Shown: piece by piece, positions 10,913 to 25,300 of the stretch
How positions within the stretch are numbered: the stretch's first letter is position 1
How the letters are laid out: each line of letters starts with the position of its first letter
Assembly: GCF_905475465.1 (NCBI RefSeq)
Contig: NC_062239.1
Location: 7,688,001-7,752,000, forward strand
Direction of reading: 5' to 3'
DNA: 64,000 nt
Origin: Pieris napi
Lineage: Eukaryota; Arthropoda; Insecta; Lepidoptera; Pieridae
Notes under the pieces: model-generated
Databases searched by the model: none
Seen by the model: only the letters and a program-made list of their open reading frames with translations
What the model was told of the DNA's origin: nothing
Translations under genes and position numbers: made by a program

Positions 10913-12941
10913 AACTGTCATTTTGACATTTACGTCTGTGAAAGGGATTGAATATAAAATGATATAATCTATCAAAAAATATTTTTAAATATTGTTACAT
11001 AGGAACAGTCGTGTGTTGTAAGTACCCTGCCAATTGGTTACCTAATTTATTACTATGGAAACGCGAGATAATATAACAAACGATTCGCAAACCGTAATTT
11101 TAAATTATATGTCCTTTAACATAGGAAAGTGCTTGTGATTTATTCTCTCTTCTGAAAATATTGTCAAACATATTTTTTTTAATTTCTCTTTAACTAATGG
11201 AAATTAAAATGGACCAAAAATAAATCCAATCTTATTAATGCGTAGATTTTGTAACGTAACTGAATTAATGTAAAATTTTAGTTTATGTTATTGTCTTGTC
11301 AAAGTGAAGCTAACGAAATATTGAAATAAAGATGGAAGGGCATTTTCTCTGTTTTAACAAACAATGTTGCCGTTTGACTGTGATATGCGAAATTTATTAA
11401 GTATGATTAATTAATTATACTTTGCCAACATTACCCTTCCACCCTTGTGTCTTTTTCCGTTTTCTTTATTTTTAAGAGCATTTATTCTAATTATGTACTT
11501 TGAATACAGTAGGTACCTATCAATCTTACAAGTAGCTCTCCATTTTGACGTGACAACGTCTTATAATTCGATGGAGCCGGCTGCACGCACGAAAAAACAT
11601 GACGCATGCGGCGTTACCTCGCTCTGAGGCGTTCCATTTAAGGCTTGAAGTGCAAGCGAGAGCGCGGAACGAGCGACAAAGAGGCACAACTGGCCTCCGC
11701 GTTCGACATCTTTATTGTATATAAAATATATATCGTATTATATCGATTATATTGTAATCGATCAATTGAATTGTGATTTCCATTTACCTCATTCTCTATA
11801 TCCATACAAAATATCTATCAAACAAATAAAATTAAAATTTTCTTTTGAAAAATGCAACCATTCCATCAGTATTTTCTTATGACGTTGTCACGTTCATCTA
11901 TCGTCAGTAACCCAATTTCTTTTAAACAGGTTATATGTAGCCTTTTTTATAAATCTATTGCGTATAATTAAGTAATTTATGCGAGTACGACGCATTAAAA
12001 TAATTAACGCGAATATATTAAATTGACATAGCTTGACGATTCGAGTGCTTTACAGAAATCGTCTCGTGTACAATATCAAAAAAGTAATTTATGTTTTTGT
12101 CCGTTTTAGGATATCTCTCATATATTGTTTCTAGTTTTCAAAGGTAGAGTTTAATTTATAAATGTTGAGAATATTTCTTTATTATTTGAGGCTAAAAGAT
12201 CGTTTAAGAATGAATAGATGACGTTTTTTTATAAGCGTGACTGTGATATGATAAGATTTTGCTATTAATCATAAGATTTCTATAAGGTTATGAGTAATAA
12301 CATGTCTATAATAAAACAGTAATTTAAGTAACAATTTAATAATGTGAAAATTTATACAAACATTTAAAATTAATAACAAATTTTTTTTTTACAACAAAAA
12401 TGTATACCTACGAAATTAAGTCGCACAAATAATATAATTTTGATGGGTAGATCATTTAAAGTGCATCATAAGAATTATTCTTCCCTATCAGAAGGCACTG
12501 GTTGATATTTGCCTTACAAAATAGCCTGAATGTAACACAATGGCAGGAATGAGATAGTACTGATGTACCATTTTATTGATTTAATTTTAACAATAAAACA
12601 ATTGTGTAAACTTAATTACATAATTGGTCGTCTTAACAGTTAAATTAACTCAAACTGAAATATTCAAATGGTTTGTATTCTATGAAAATAGGATGTGAAG
12701 AATGTTAAGAACTGTAGTATAATTAGTATGGAGTACTAGTAAAATATTCAACTTATACCTCCTTATTAAATTTTTTTAAATCATAACGTAGAAAAATTTG
12801 TAAGGGACAAAGCTGGATTTTTATTAGTGCAGTGCTTTAAACAAGAAATATGTAAGGTTTTATAATAAGGGGATTATCATAAAGAAAATAAAGTATAAAT
12901 GAATGGATACAAATATAGGATAACATTTATACGATGTTGTA
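10913..12941. other. Intergenic region between HINFP and the amine oxidase
   Basis: Mostly AT-rich. A GC-richer patch at about 11560-11705 stands out from its surroundings but has no open frame that I can interpret. The part nearest 12941 should contain the amine oxidase 3' UTR. Confidence 0.4.
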
Positions 12942-15900
12942 TTATTTTTTGAAACTGGCAATTAATCTGTCGGCCTCCCTAAAACCTGCCTCTACAGCCC
13001 CATGGACGGCAGAAAATCTATGGTGGGATGTTGCCTCACCCGCGAAACAAACAATTGGGAAATTTTCCCCATAATACAAAGGTTCGCTTAAGGTAATTGA
13101 ACTGCCGCCTTTTTCTTCATTGGCAACACTGCGGTAGGAGTACGAACCTCTTACGAGAACGTTTGAGGCCCACTCCGTTCTGAAAATAAAAATAGATTTA
13201 GTATCATTGTATTTAAAGTATTAAGAATAGAAATGTAATACGTCCATAATATTTTTTCGTTTCTTCAAACCTAGTATGAATTGAAGCATGTACTTTTTAT
13301 AGTCCAGCTTTCGTCCATCTGAGGATTATGAACAATGGTTCAAAAACTTTGGTTGTGTAGATATAAATATATACGGGTTCATTGAAATTTGAATTCGACA
13401 ACACTTTCGAATTAGCACTTTTTGTATTTTTATATATCTGTACTAAAAATTGTAAAAAGTAGGTACAAAGTTGTTGGGGATTCGAAGGTACTAACCGAGT
13501 AACACATTTCACGGGAGCTACATTAAAGCTCTTCTTGAAAACCACACTCAAAAGCTTTTCGATCCCAACTTTCACTTCATCAACCGTCAATTTCTCCATT
13601 TTCTCAGCTGCAGCACCATAAATCCAGGCAAGCAAAACATTTGGGTGGTATTCAACGGTATTGAACCCGGTAATTTCTGTAATCCACTGTTCGTTTTTAT
13701 TAAATTTTGCTTTGTCTTCCTCCCGCCATAGAATTGTGAAACAGCCGGGTGTTTGGGGCCACCAAGGTTTGGTGAATTCGATGTAGATTTTGTCCAAAAC
13801 GCAAAGTTGTAGGTTGTTAATTGCGTTTATTTTTTCAGCTGGTAATTGTGGTTTGAAAAGTTGATTGTATCTGAAAAATACATATCTATGAATAAAATTG
13901 TGATTATTTTTGTTTTTAATTAATGAGACACGAATCGATATAACCTAACGCTGTACATAAAAACATTTTAAGGAATTTAAATTGAGCATTTTTTGAATTG
14001 TAAAAATTCGAAAGTTTGACAAAGTATGCAACATCTTAATATTGTGAATACAACATATAATTTGAGTTTGTTATCAAAGCACTGGGGCCCTAAAATCTAA
14101 ATGTAATGCATATGTCCTTATAAAGGAAAAAAAAAATTATTCTATTGACAATAAACATTATTTATATAAGCGCATTTTATTTTATTAACTGTATACATGC
14201 TATGATAAACTGCGCAAAACTTTGAATGACGCGTAAAAATATTTATTTGACTAAAAAGAAAATTTTGTCATGTGCTCATTCTCCTATGCCTTATCATGGC
14301 ATCGATATTTTATTTAAGGTGTGTCCGAGACCTCTCGAACTTATTATCGAACTATTAATTGCAAACAGAGGAAGAAATTTCTTTTAGATTTAATTAATTG
14401 TCGACTAGGGCAATACTGCTTTTCTACTTAAAACTCAGTTGCTTAATGTTTTTATCCAATTTTTTTTCTATATACTTATTCAAAACGAAACATCTTAGTT
14501 AACTAGATCCTTATCCCAATATGCCAAATCTAGAACCACTTAAAATATTTGACACGAGCAAAATATACAACCACTAAAACTAAACTCGATTAATATTTTA
14601 AGAAATTTACCTATCCTTCAGAACTCCCAAAGATACAGTTACAATAACACTCTTCGCGGAATACAGACTTCCGTCCTTGCATTTCACATGCACTAAAGGG
14701 TTGCCAGCTTGTGGTGACCGCCATTTTATAGTCTCCACCTCTTTCTTAAAATTGATCTGAATGGGCAATTCCTTTGAGGGATCGGGATATTTATTCTGAA
14801 ATTCATAATCATTATTGAATCGCCAAAAATTAGTACCAGTGATTAGTTTTACGTGTTCGTTGCTGTCAGGACAGGGTTTGTAATTTTTTTTCAAAACGAA
14901 TTATTATTTAAATATTGTATATGTGAGTGAATAAGAATTGCAAAGAATCTGCAATATATTGAAAAAATAGTGGAGGACCGAATTGATGTTAAGGAAAGTT
15001 ATAAATATATTTTCCAATCTACTGACTATTTTGTTTCGACTGGTTTTAACTCGAAAAGGTCTTGTTTTTAATTCTAGAACTTGGACTTTTCTGCTAAATA
15101 TCTCTCAAAATAGAATATTAATTATATTTAAATATCCGTGCAACACAGTTACTATATTCCTACTGCTGTTGACCAAACATCTGTTTAGACAGGCGTGACC
15201 CACTAACGGCATACCAATTTGTATGGGAATGACAGCTCACGCTTTGACACGTGACCATTTTCATACAAATTCGCTTGGCGTTAAACTCAAACTCAAAATA
15301 ACTTTATTCATATTGGTAAACATGTACACTTATGAACGTCAAAAAAGAAGTGAAATTAATTGTAAATTTACATTTACATTTACTAACAAGTTCGCAAATC
15401 AAGTGCGTAGAGCGGGCAAGAAGAACTGCCACTTTCCGCCACTCTTTTTAATCGCTAAGTTTTGTGTCATACTAATTGTTTGAACTGGAGCAAGTCAATC
15501 CCAAGGAGTAGGATCATTTAAATATTCGTCTAATTTATAAAAAGCTTTATTGATTGATTTACGTTTAACGAGGGCTTTGAATTTATTTAGTGATAATTCG
15601 CTAATTTCACTTGGGAGTTTGTTGTAAAAACTAATACAATTTCCATATAAGGAGAGGTTTCTGTTTGTCTGTTTCAAATTAGTTCCGTTTCGCGTATTAT
15701 ACTGGTTAGTCAGTCGCCTGTTGCCAAGGTTTTCTTAAGCCCCTAGACTGATTTATGAGGGCTATGAAAATGGTTAACTTCGGATTAGATCTATGATGAT
15801 TTTTAGAAACTTTACACAAATTTAAACGACTTTAAGAATCAAGACTTAGCGCTTAGTATGTATCAATAGTTGTAGCGACACCTACAAACTTCGGCTACAA

Positions 15901-17523
15901 TCACGGCGATGACGTCATAACCTAATCGCGCTAACAAAGTTATTGAGGCCTCCGGGCCGGCTAGTCGATGATCCTCCTTTTCGGTTGGTCGAAAAGTACA
16001 CCATCCTTTCATTCACAGAGTTATAGTTCCCGCTAAGTCTCGACTCTTATTGCCGATGACTGATGCCTATATGTATGATATACGTGATCTATTAATAATA
16101 TTTACCAATAACAAATCCAATATTGTTCTGTACCCTCTTCCTTTCCAGTTCAACATGAATTCGCCTTCACATCCCCAACTCTCCTCTAAGCCCTTCAACG
16201 ACTTGCCATGTAGAGGGTCGGTTTGACCACCGACATGGTTATTTTTCTCAAACCATTCTAGAAAGGAGTGGGATAGCTTTGCATCCTTTGTCAGCGTGGG
16301 GTTGGTTTTCACTCTGAAAGATTGTAAAGCTTATAGTTTAGGTTTCATAATATTGCCATTTCAGCATGGCCAAATTAAATACATTTATTACGTGGGTATT
16401 TTTTTAATAACAAAGATTGTAATTTTAAAGCCATTCAAAATATTTCAGACATATTTAAGGTTTATTAACATATACTCACGCTTTTCTAACACACTCAGAA
16501 ACGGACTGGCTCGTATTCTTATCTGCTTTCGCTACAGCCTCATCCAAAGCGCCAATAATAGATTCACTCAAGTCTGATTTGAGAATTTCCCCGTTTGACA
16601 GCACGTACCATTTATTGTCAGGTTTAGGGCGTCCCAAAAGGCCTAAAGGGTTCGCCATTTCAAAGACAATGTTGTCTTTTTCGCCATGACACCTAAAATA
16701 AAACATATTGCCTAATTCTACTAATATAATATAAACATATTGTAGGGTTATAGCCAGTTAGAAGTCTCCAATGACGCAGAAATTTCTGCGACTGTACCTA
16801 TGCACTCATCTGAATATTCAAGCTGCCTAATTAAGACGGGAGGGTGCGAGGGTACCTCCAGTTTAAGTACCCGCTGAAAGATGGATACATCTACTATATA
16901 AAAATAAGTCGGGTTTTCCTTCCTGACGCTATAACTCCAGAACGCACGAACCGATTTCCACGGTTTTGCATTCGTTGGAAAGGTCTCTGGCTCCGTGAGG
17001 TTTATAGCAAAGAAAATTCAGGAAAAATTTCAACAGAAAAGCGGGATCACCAAACGAAATGTTACATAAAACGAAGCCATCTGGTGGCGAAACGGAGTTC
17101 GCCGAGTTTGCTAGTATGAAATAAATATTTTTACAATCATAGTAAATAAATATTATGTTATTAATATTATTACTGCTTTATAACTCGAAGCAATTATTGT
17201 TTTAACGGAAATAAAGCTTCCGAAGTACAATTTGTAACGTACGATCAACAATGTAATTCATGTTTATGGCCTTTTTGGTCAATAGAACATTACGAGTTGC
17301 GTCCGACTTAGGCCGTTAAATTATGTGATATACGTGTATAGATAAAGATATCCTCTTACCAAGCAGCGCCAAGATCTAAATAGCAGTCTCCATATTGAAT
17401 GGTCTTAATTCTTCCCCCGATTCTATCATCAGCTTCCAACCCCAGAACATTTAAACCGGCATCGTGGAGCTTTCGCAACGCCGCAATGCCCGATGCACCG
17501 CATCCAATTACTATTACGTCCAT
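12942..17523 (-). CDS. FAD-dependent amine oxidase, polyamine/spermine oxidase type, 6 exons, 460 aa
   Basis: Oxidises an amine (probably spermine or an acetyl-polyamine) with FAD, releasing hydrogen peroxide. Exons on the minus strand: 17360-17523, 16480-16692, 16106-16313, 14611-14795, 13496-13870, 12942-13179. All have GT/AG borders and the phases add to 461 codons with TAA. The N-terminus has the dinucleotide-binding fold: IGCGASG at 6-12, the ribose-binding acidic residue in GLEADDRIGGR (28-38), then LDLGAAW joined to CHGEKDN. VIVTVSLGVLKD lies in the middle, and the FAD-covering C-terminal motif reads CFAGEATSHHRFSAVHGA. There is no signal peptide and no SKL-type peroxisomal end (it ends ASFKK), so a cytosolic protein is likely. 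An acceptor 7 nt before the ATG (exon begins 17530) implies an upstream leader exon that I could not place. The substrate cannot be decided by sight. Confidence 0.9.
15283..15740 (-). mobile_element. 5'-truncated non-LTR retrotransposon tail in an amine oxidase intron
   Basis: On the minus strand a frame ending ISFYNKLPSEISELSLNKF...YLNDPTPWD, stop near 15495, is the C-terminal end of a jockey/CR1-type LINE reverse transcriptase protein. It is paralogous to the one at 36521-37015 (FYNKLPMDVRKLPLKKF...YLNDRNAWD). It is followed by a short 3' UTR ending in an AATAAAG-type tail and a GAGTTT repeat near 15283. It lies in intron 3. Confidence 0.8.
16890..17114 (+). mobile_element. Non-autonomous Helitron
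   Basis: A|TC start at 16890 (tctactatataaaaataag), then the common internal phrase 'ataactccagaacgcacgaaccgattt', shown here only as a landmark (about 16931-16958), and a GC-rich end reading gttcgccgagtttgctag before T at 17115. Lies in intron 1 of the amine oxidase. Confidence 0.75.
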
Positions 17524-17744
17524 TATTTGCCTGAAATAATAATTTATCTTTAAATATAAAGTCTTTAATCGAGTGCATCTATGTCAGTAGTGGCATGTGG
17601 CGTGTCCAACTATAAAGATCCATATAAATTTTGTATTTATTGAATTTTTTTTTAATATGTTATTCAAAAGCCATGAATGCCATGCTGTTATTCTTCAATG
17701 TGTGTTCTTGTGTTGAGTGCTTTCGTTAATTTTGATCTGGTTTT

Positions 17745-18172
17745 TGAAGTGAAACTTCTTTAGGCGCATAAGGGTGAATTTTTACGAAAACGTCACGAAG
17801 ATGTGCAGCGTTTTGTCGACGAAAAGGGTGAGAGCGATTGAGAGAGTGCGAAGGGCGAATTACCTTATTATTCTATTATTAAAATTAAAATTTCTTAATG
17901 AGAATTTATGAAATATTAGTATTTTATATTTTATGCAAAATAATTTTATGGAATCTCAATTGACGAATTGTACATTAAAATGCCATGTGTTTTTTTTTAT
18001 AATTTGTATTAATTCACGACATTTTTAATATTTTAATGACAATTTAATTCATTAAATTCCTAACATATCTTCCTTTTTCGCTCCCTTTAAGTCTGACAAG
18101 ACTTAAAAATTTGCTTGCCAAAGAAGTTTCACTTCTGACATATGTACTTTGTACGCACGCACTTTTTTACCT
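17745..18172 (+). mobile_element. MITE group 1, copy A
   Basis: Ends are inverted: tgaagtgaaacttcttt at the left and aaagaagtttcacttc at about 18120-18135. A further asymmetric end, gtacgcacgcac, is present beyond the right repeat. The internal sequence (taacatatcttcc, tgccatgtg, aacgtcacgaagatgtgcagcg) is shared, in reverse orientation, with 58082-58580. Non-coding. Confidence 0.75.
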
Positions 18173-18496
18173 TCATTTATTTATTGATTTATTAATTGAT
18201 TAAACTTAATACTATTAATAACATAATCAAGTTTAATTCCATATTCTATCACGTAGGCATAGTTAAATAAATGTATTATATTCCCATTAAAATCTCATCA
18301 GGGGGTTCAACACACTGAGGTGAGATGGCTCCTGTATTCTCAAGTAGTTTTTGCATTCTATATAGTGTTGCATGTATCACAATGTGTCCACTATCGTCAC
18401 CTAATAACAATTATTTCGAAAAGCTGGTTTGCTCAATTTTATATTGCAGGAAGTAAGGTCCCTACCGAAAACGAAAACCAACTTAGAAAAACCAGT

Positions 18497-18800
18497 TCTG
18501 CTTTGAAAAACAGTCAATAATTTACACCCGGTATAATGATGATAAATTTAGAAGTGTGACAAATGAGTTTATAAAAAACAAATGCTTATTTTTTTATTAA
18601 CGCATTTAATCAAATCAAAACACGTCAATACGTCAATAATACAATAGTTAGTCTATAGTAAGATTTGAAAAATTTCTGCTTTACAAAACAGTCAATTTAC
18701 ACCCGGTATAATGATGATAAATTTAGAAGTGCGACAAATGAGTTAATAAAAAACAAATGCTTATTTTTTATTAACGCATTTAATCAAATCAAATGTAATT
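18497..18800. repeat. Direct duplication with 175-bp period
   Basis: About 120 bp containing tttacacccggtataatgat is present twice, starting near 18497 and 18673, with the second copy 175 bp on. The sequence between and after the copies is itself an inverted repeat around tcaataatacaatag. Unknown origin; it looks like a rearranged small transposon. Confidence 0.7.
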
Positions 18801-21800
18801 TTACTATTAGTCTATTGTATTATTGACGTATTGCAGTGTTTATTATACGACAAAAAGAAGTATTTCCTACAATTTTTTTTCAATTTGGAGTAGACTCTCG
18901 GGCCGTTAGGTTTAATAGTGCCAATTAAAGTTTAATGGGCTTTTTACATTTTTGATTGTTATCACTTAGTAGGTTAAGCGTGTTAAGATTTAGTGGTTTT
19001 GAACTTGTTCTTATCTTTAGCTGACACGCGACATAACCTATAAAATTTATCCAAAATTGTTGTTAATGTATAAATGAATGTTCACTCACGTCATTTTTAT
19101 TATACACAAATATAGAAGAACAAATGTTTCACACGACCATCGCGAACGTCTAAATATACATACTTAAACATGAAGTCAGCATTATCTCCTTGACCTTTGC
19201 CGGGTAATTGATAATTTAAATTTTTATAAACACAATTATGTAATGCTAAACTCTCATTTAGCGTTTGTATAATGTTTTTTATTTCGTCACTGTAGAGTCG
19301 TCATGGATTTAGTTAGTTTTTCGTTAAAATAACAATTGAATTTCGCGTAATGTGTAAAATGGACTGCGAATAGATAGCGCTTGTGCAAATAAAGACAATG
19401 TGCGTAATATAATTAACATTCGTAAACAAAATTCAATTAAATCATACAAGAGAATTTACGTTATATTTTAACTTATATAAATACTTTCGCTTTCGTGTCG
19501 TTAATAGTGCGACAGACACACAGAGTCCATTGAAGCGTTAATACCTTTTGTAAATAATATATTTCCATTACATAAAGCAATGTTTGGTTTACCGCGAGAA
19601 CTAGACTTGCAGCATTCTTGATGCCTCGTCTGTCCTGCGACATGACGATTAGGTGTCCATCATTTTGTATAATCAAGGGATAATGTCCCAACTACGTAGC
19701 CTTCCAATCTTACTTGAGAATTTTGTTTCGTCAGAACTCAAGATTAGTAACTCTATGTTAATCATATAGAAACTAAATACAAGCCATGGAGGCAGTAATA
19801 GAAAATTTAAACCAGTATATTTACGAATAATAAGATACACGTACTTATAAATTATGATGTAATTATGTAATTACCGTCCTTAGTCTTCGTTAGTGCGCAT
19901 ATTACGCTACTTCGTAGTTGCTACATGATTTACTTTAATTTCTGGCAGTCGCAGTAGACTGTCTACTAAGCTTCGTATGTACTAAGCGTGAATTGTAGTT
20001 GCGTGTTTGATTCCATGGTTAACATGTTATATTTATATATTGTTTATAGTTTTTAGAATTATGCTGCATTTTTGTACAGATTAAATTTAGAGAATTAATT
20101 TAACTTTGAATATTTGATATCATAATAAATGTCCAAAGTTTTCTACAATCATGGAGATGCTATATAATACGCATCGCCGCGGACAACGTCCTTTCAATGA
20201 TGTGTAAGATTTATTACTTGGGGACATGAATTCGATTCCCGGCTGTAAATTAAATTTATGCAGAAGTGATTACCTGCTGATTAGCATAGATATAGTTAGT
20301 ACGCATAGAGGCGGCAGTTTAATAGTGCTGAAATGTGTACTTACACACTTATTTGAAGGACAAGGGCAAGTAATAAGGGTAAATAAAAAAGTTTTTCGTA
20401 TGTTAGAATTATAATTATTATAAGCAAAGTCTTTAGACTGAATATAGATTAACCAAATGACTGACCCAATAATTAGTTGACAATTGACTGGCGTCTATTA
20501 AAAAAGAAACATAGTACCATCAAACTTGGAATTACGTGCTTGAACACTGCTGTCTTTGGATTTAATATTGACAATTCGAAAATTATAGTGCACTAAGTTA
20601 AACATTCCTTGGGGACGATTTAAACAAACAAGTGAAAATACCGCGATCAAAAATAAGTGAACACCTGTGCCCGAAACTAAGACTTGGCTTAAAGGTATCA
20701 TTACCAGACCATGAAATATAAAAAAAAATGAAATTAGAATGACTATAAAAGTTTCGGGATAAATCTCCAGCTATAAATTATGTATAAAACATTGACTGTA
20801 CATAATTGTGGTATAACACAATATAGACATTCGTTTCAAATTTCATGTTTACCTTCGTAGTAATATCGAATGCATTTACTATTCAATAAACAATATTTTT
20901 AAATATCAAAGACGGATTACTGAATAAACAGCACACGTAGAATTAGTAGACCGCTCAGGTTTTTTAAAGTCGGTTAAAACATGCGGAGAGTTTAGTGTGT
21001 TAAAAAGAATGTTCGATTTCCGTAGAAGCTATTGATTTCGAACACCTACTACTTCTATACGACAAAATTATGTGAAAACAAAGGCACTTTTAGTAACTTT
21101 AACTGTATCCTTTTTTCCATAGGGGAAACAGGACTTCTTTTAAACGGCACTTGAATGTCATGGCTCATGTCCGTTTAGAATCTCCAGCATCTAGTAGAGA
21201 GTGATCTTTCAACTCTCATCGTTATTGATATTATTTTGCTAAAGAAAAAATATAACTTTTTCAACCTCAAATATACGTAAATCTTCTCTTATTTATTTGT
21301 AACGCGTTAGTAATAACGACAAAATGTACAGATATTTGAGATACTAGCGACGTTTATATTAATACCTAAGTATTAATATACTTATGGATTTTACGACTTG
21401 AAGTATCTCAGGATTAAAATCCGAGTTTCAAGACAAGCCTAGAGATAACATATTTTTTATCATAGGTAATACAAGTTTATAATGATTTCTATCCCGACTA
21501 CAGGTTTTTATAAGCCAGCTGTTGCGCAGGTGGTAGGCGCACGCGTCCCATACATGAAAAACTTTTTATATAAACAAAAAGTTGGAGGTTTTAAGTACCA
21601 AAACTAGAGGCTATATATGAGATGATTCATCTGTAAACAGCAGCAGCAGTTAACATTCACCTAAATATGGATGGTACCTTAGAATTAACCTGCACCAGAT
21701 CATCTAGTTCTAGTTGCTTTAACATCAAGCGTTCGAAAATTATTCTGAAAGATTTTTTGTTTAAGATAAATGGCATACGATATTTTTTCTCAGTAAAATA

Positions 21801-22176
21801 AATATCGATTTTATGCTATAGTTATATCAGCATTACCATGGCGATAAGAGAAGGGGTGCGAGTCGTACCAACATACCCAGTTGCCAATGTAAATAATAGC
21901 TATCTTATACAAATATATGTATAACGGAGACACCTAACCGTTAATTAAGCAGTATTTTTCTTTATATTAAAGATGTTAGTGTTGTAATAAAATTTCATGA
22001 ATGGGCATTTACCATGTAGAGTCAACATGTTTGCTAACATAGGTACGTGATCTTGAAAATTGTTCGTGACGTAATTGTTTAGATTTTGCAATTCCTTTCT
22101 AATATCAGTTTACAAACACGCGGTCAACAAACAATCGGTGAACTAAGTACTTTTGTCTTGATGTTTTTTGTTGCAG
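18801..22176. other. Region upstream of both the amine oxidase and the membrane-protein gene
   Basis: The two genes are transcribed away from each other here, so this interval should hold both promoters and the missing leader exons. I see no convincing coding exon. An acceptor (ttttttgttgcag, ending 22176) marks the start of the membrane-protein gene's first coding exon. GC content rises sharply from about 22230. Confidence 0.4.
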
Positions 22177-22320
22177 ACTATTGTATATTGTTGGGGTAGA
22201 GGTGTATTGTATGCACCCTGCACCGGTTTGATTGACATTATTACGGCAGGTAGAGCCGCGGGGGGAAGTTCAGTTAAATCGCGTCCGTCGCGGCGAGCGC
22301 TCGCGTTGCGTGTTATCGGA

Positions 22321-22362
22321 ATGCTGGAAAACCAGTCGGCGGGATGGCGGGCTTCGGATTAA
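22321..22362 (+). promoter_or_regulatory. Upstream open reading frame in the leader of the membrane-protein gene
   Basis: A 13-codon frame (MLENQSAGWRASD) closes 10 nt before the main ATG at 22373 and is in a different frame. It would be met first by a scanning ribosome and could lower translation of the main frame. Confidence 0.4.
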
Positions 22363-22372
22363 GATTTGCGCT

Positions 22373-25300
22373 ATGTTGAAACATGCTCAGCGGCCGCCGG
22401 CGGCAAACGATGCCGAACATCGCTACCAAAACATGCCGCGGCGGCCGCACCATCACATCCCCTTGAATGTTTCCACATTGGATTCATCCAAACACTCCGT
22501 TGGAGGAACTTCAGCCAGCGTGAGCCCGGGAGCACAACCACAGAATACAAACCCTCCCGTGCCAGTGGTCGCACCCATTCCGTTGACTTCTCCACCCAAA
22601 CTGGCTAATGGAAACGTAACTGGGTTGCCATCAAGACAATCCTCGAGAAGTAGAAGCAATAGAGCTGCCACAGAGGAAGCCTTAACATCTCTGGCGTTGT
22701 TATGCCTGGTTAGCTTACTCCTAGCTTTGCTAGCTCTTCTATTTCTTTTAAAAATTTCTGCGCCTGCGACGAGCGCGCCTGAGGAATTCGCGGTGGTGTA
22801 TGAAGTGACATTAGCCCTATGTGCCTTAACGTTATCATTGAACCTCTGCTGTTTGTTGGTTTGTGCTATTCAGTTCCTGTTTGCGGTGAAGCTGGTGCAT
22901 TCCCCGTCCGCGCCGAATGGCCGGTGAGTGAATCAATCAATTTCTGGTACTTTCAGCATCCGTTACTACGACAAACCGGTTGCGATCAGGTTAGGATACA
23001 AAGTTACGTGCATTTACGGAATTATTTAAATATTTGCTTCGGATATGTTATCTCTAAAGGTTAATTCAGATCGTGTAACTGTAAGGAATTTATATTTGGT
23101 ATGCGAGAATTCATAATGTCCCAGTTTGGATGATTTATAAACGAATACGATTTTCAAATTATTTACAGGTTTCTTAAATTTGTTGATATCGCATTATCAG
23201 TATTTAGGAGTCATAAGGTGGCAGGTGTTAACGGTCGTTGTGTCGGTTATATATGGCGGGTAAAAAATGTTCCGCATTCAACGGTTAAAACGTGCGCACA
23301 CGCTCTATATTTGTAATTGTTCTGCAAACATTTATAATTAGCGTAACGCTTTCGTTTGGCTGAGAATTGATTGTCGTATTGAAATTGATTAATCAAAACA
23401 GATTCCATCTCTTCCGTAATAGCATTTTAATGGAAATTGTATGGTAACTCATTACTAGCACATTACAGAAAGATTTGTAGAGGGCTGATAAGAAGTATAG
23501 GATTTGAAATTGTTTATTGATTTAAAATGTCATTAAAATTGAGTGTCAGAAATACCTTAATATTATATATTTAAGCTTGATAAATAGCAATAGTAGAAAT
23601 AGCGAAATAATACTCCATAATTGTAAATTTAGTAATTCCACCATTAATCATAATTACTTTAGGGATATTTTAGATTAAACCTAACCTAGCCTGACTTGAT
23701 TTAGTAGTTATTTTAACAAAGACTATCCGTTATAAATACCCACACTAAAATTATTTCCAAAATATAATCTGAAAATGTTTGTTCCGTTACACTCAATCCT
23801 TTATAAAACTAGTAATTGGTTTAAGTAGATATAGGTACCGGTCAGTCTTCCGTGTGGAATTCTTGTTGTGGTTCTCGCTCGCTGGATCAAGTCTACGTTT
23901 ACTGTTGAAGCAACAAGTCGAGAGAATAAGTAGAGAATTTTAAATAACTTCTTTGCTGCCAATATGTAAGGTAAAAAGGAAAAGAAAGCAATGAAATAAA
24001 AAAAATCAAGACTTTCTTTTTAAAAGGGCTGAGAAATTTTGTAAACCTCCTTTGACCTGGGCGTTGCGATCTTCGTATAGTCTCTCGAATGACACAGATT
24101 CATAAATGTTAGATATTTTAGATCTGTGAGCCAACAACGGGATACGGGACTCATGATGATAGAGACTAATCAAAATATTTCGAGTTCGCAAATGCCGACA
24201 GGTTGAAAACCGGTCTGTCTTCCGACTATCATGACCTTAAATCCGAGGTGTAAAGCGTGCTTGGGCGCACCCGTTTGATATAATCTTGTTGACGTGTTAA
24301 GGGACATATTGCATCTTCAGTGATGTAAGGGGCGCCAGTCTGCTATTCCAATTATAAAGCGTTTGAGGTGCCAGTGATTATGGTTGGTTTTTGCTTTAGT
24401 ATCATATGATAATTATTGCTCATTAAATTTTATATTAAACTTAATATTACACACTGACCTTCGAGCCCAACAGTAGTATAAAATGCTTTAAATGACTGGT
24501 TCTCTCACTTGGGGTCCAGGTAGACCGAATTCATGAAATTTTGACACAATGTCATTATAAATTTCGATGTATTTTTCTATAGCTACTACAACGTTTAGTA
24601 CTGAAGAGTAAAATATTTGTCCAAAATATAAATCGGTGACGGGAGTATTGTGTTGTATTTACGCAAATAGTATATAAATATACACTTTAAAAGGATTCTG
24701 TATAAAAGAAAACTGTATAAAATACCGAAAATATAAATTTTCTGAGCAATAAACTATAAAGAAGTTGGTTAAAATTTGAAAGTAACCTCACAGCTTTCAA
24801 GTTAACTTGCGCAAAATATTGGATTATGAAACTTAATCTTCCTGTATGTAAGGAAAGTTAAATAAATATGATTTGTGAAGATTAATGATTACACAACAAG
24901 ATAGTTCTTGACTTTAAACATATGACTGTGATATATTAGGAAATAGTGTTTACCAGAAATAAATTTAAAAAATATATATTTTCTTGAAATGTTTAGTGAG
25001 ATGAGGTCTTCAATTAAAAAAACCATTTTCAACTTTACTAACATTTTTGGTAAAAATTGAATCGTAATTACTTTCCAATGTCCAATATACATCTCAAGAC
25101 AAAGTCTTAAGCTTTTAAAAGAGAAATGGCGAAAAGATATACTTTATCAACAAGCCGATTAAGATAGACATAATTTCATTTAGAAAAAGTTTTAACAATA
25201 GTCGTACAATTATTGAATTTAATTGCAAAGACTGAAATGTGAAATTGTAAACATAATATATACAACTTTTATATAATTTTAACTTAATGTTGGTGTATTT

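Noticed and set aside
14796..14894. In-frame extension 5' of amine oxidase exon 4
   Set aside because: The acceptor gaatttcag at 14796-14804 gives the correct phase and starts exactly at the conserved KYPDPSKELP; the upstream codons are intron.
19473..19691. Minus-strand frame upstream of the amine oxidase as its first exon
   Set aside because: No donor in phase that I can justify, and no signal peptide or family similarity.
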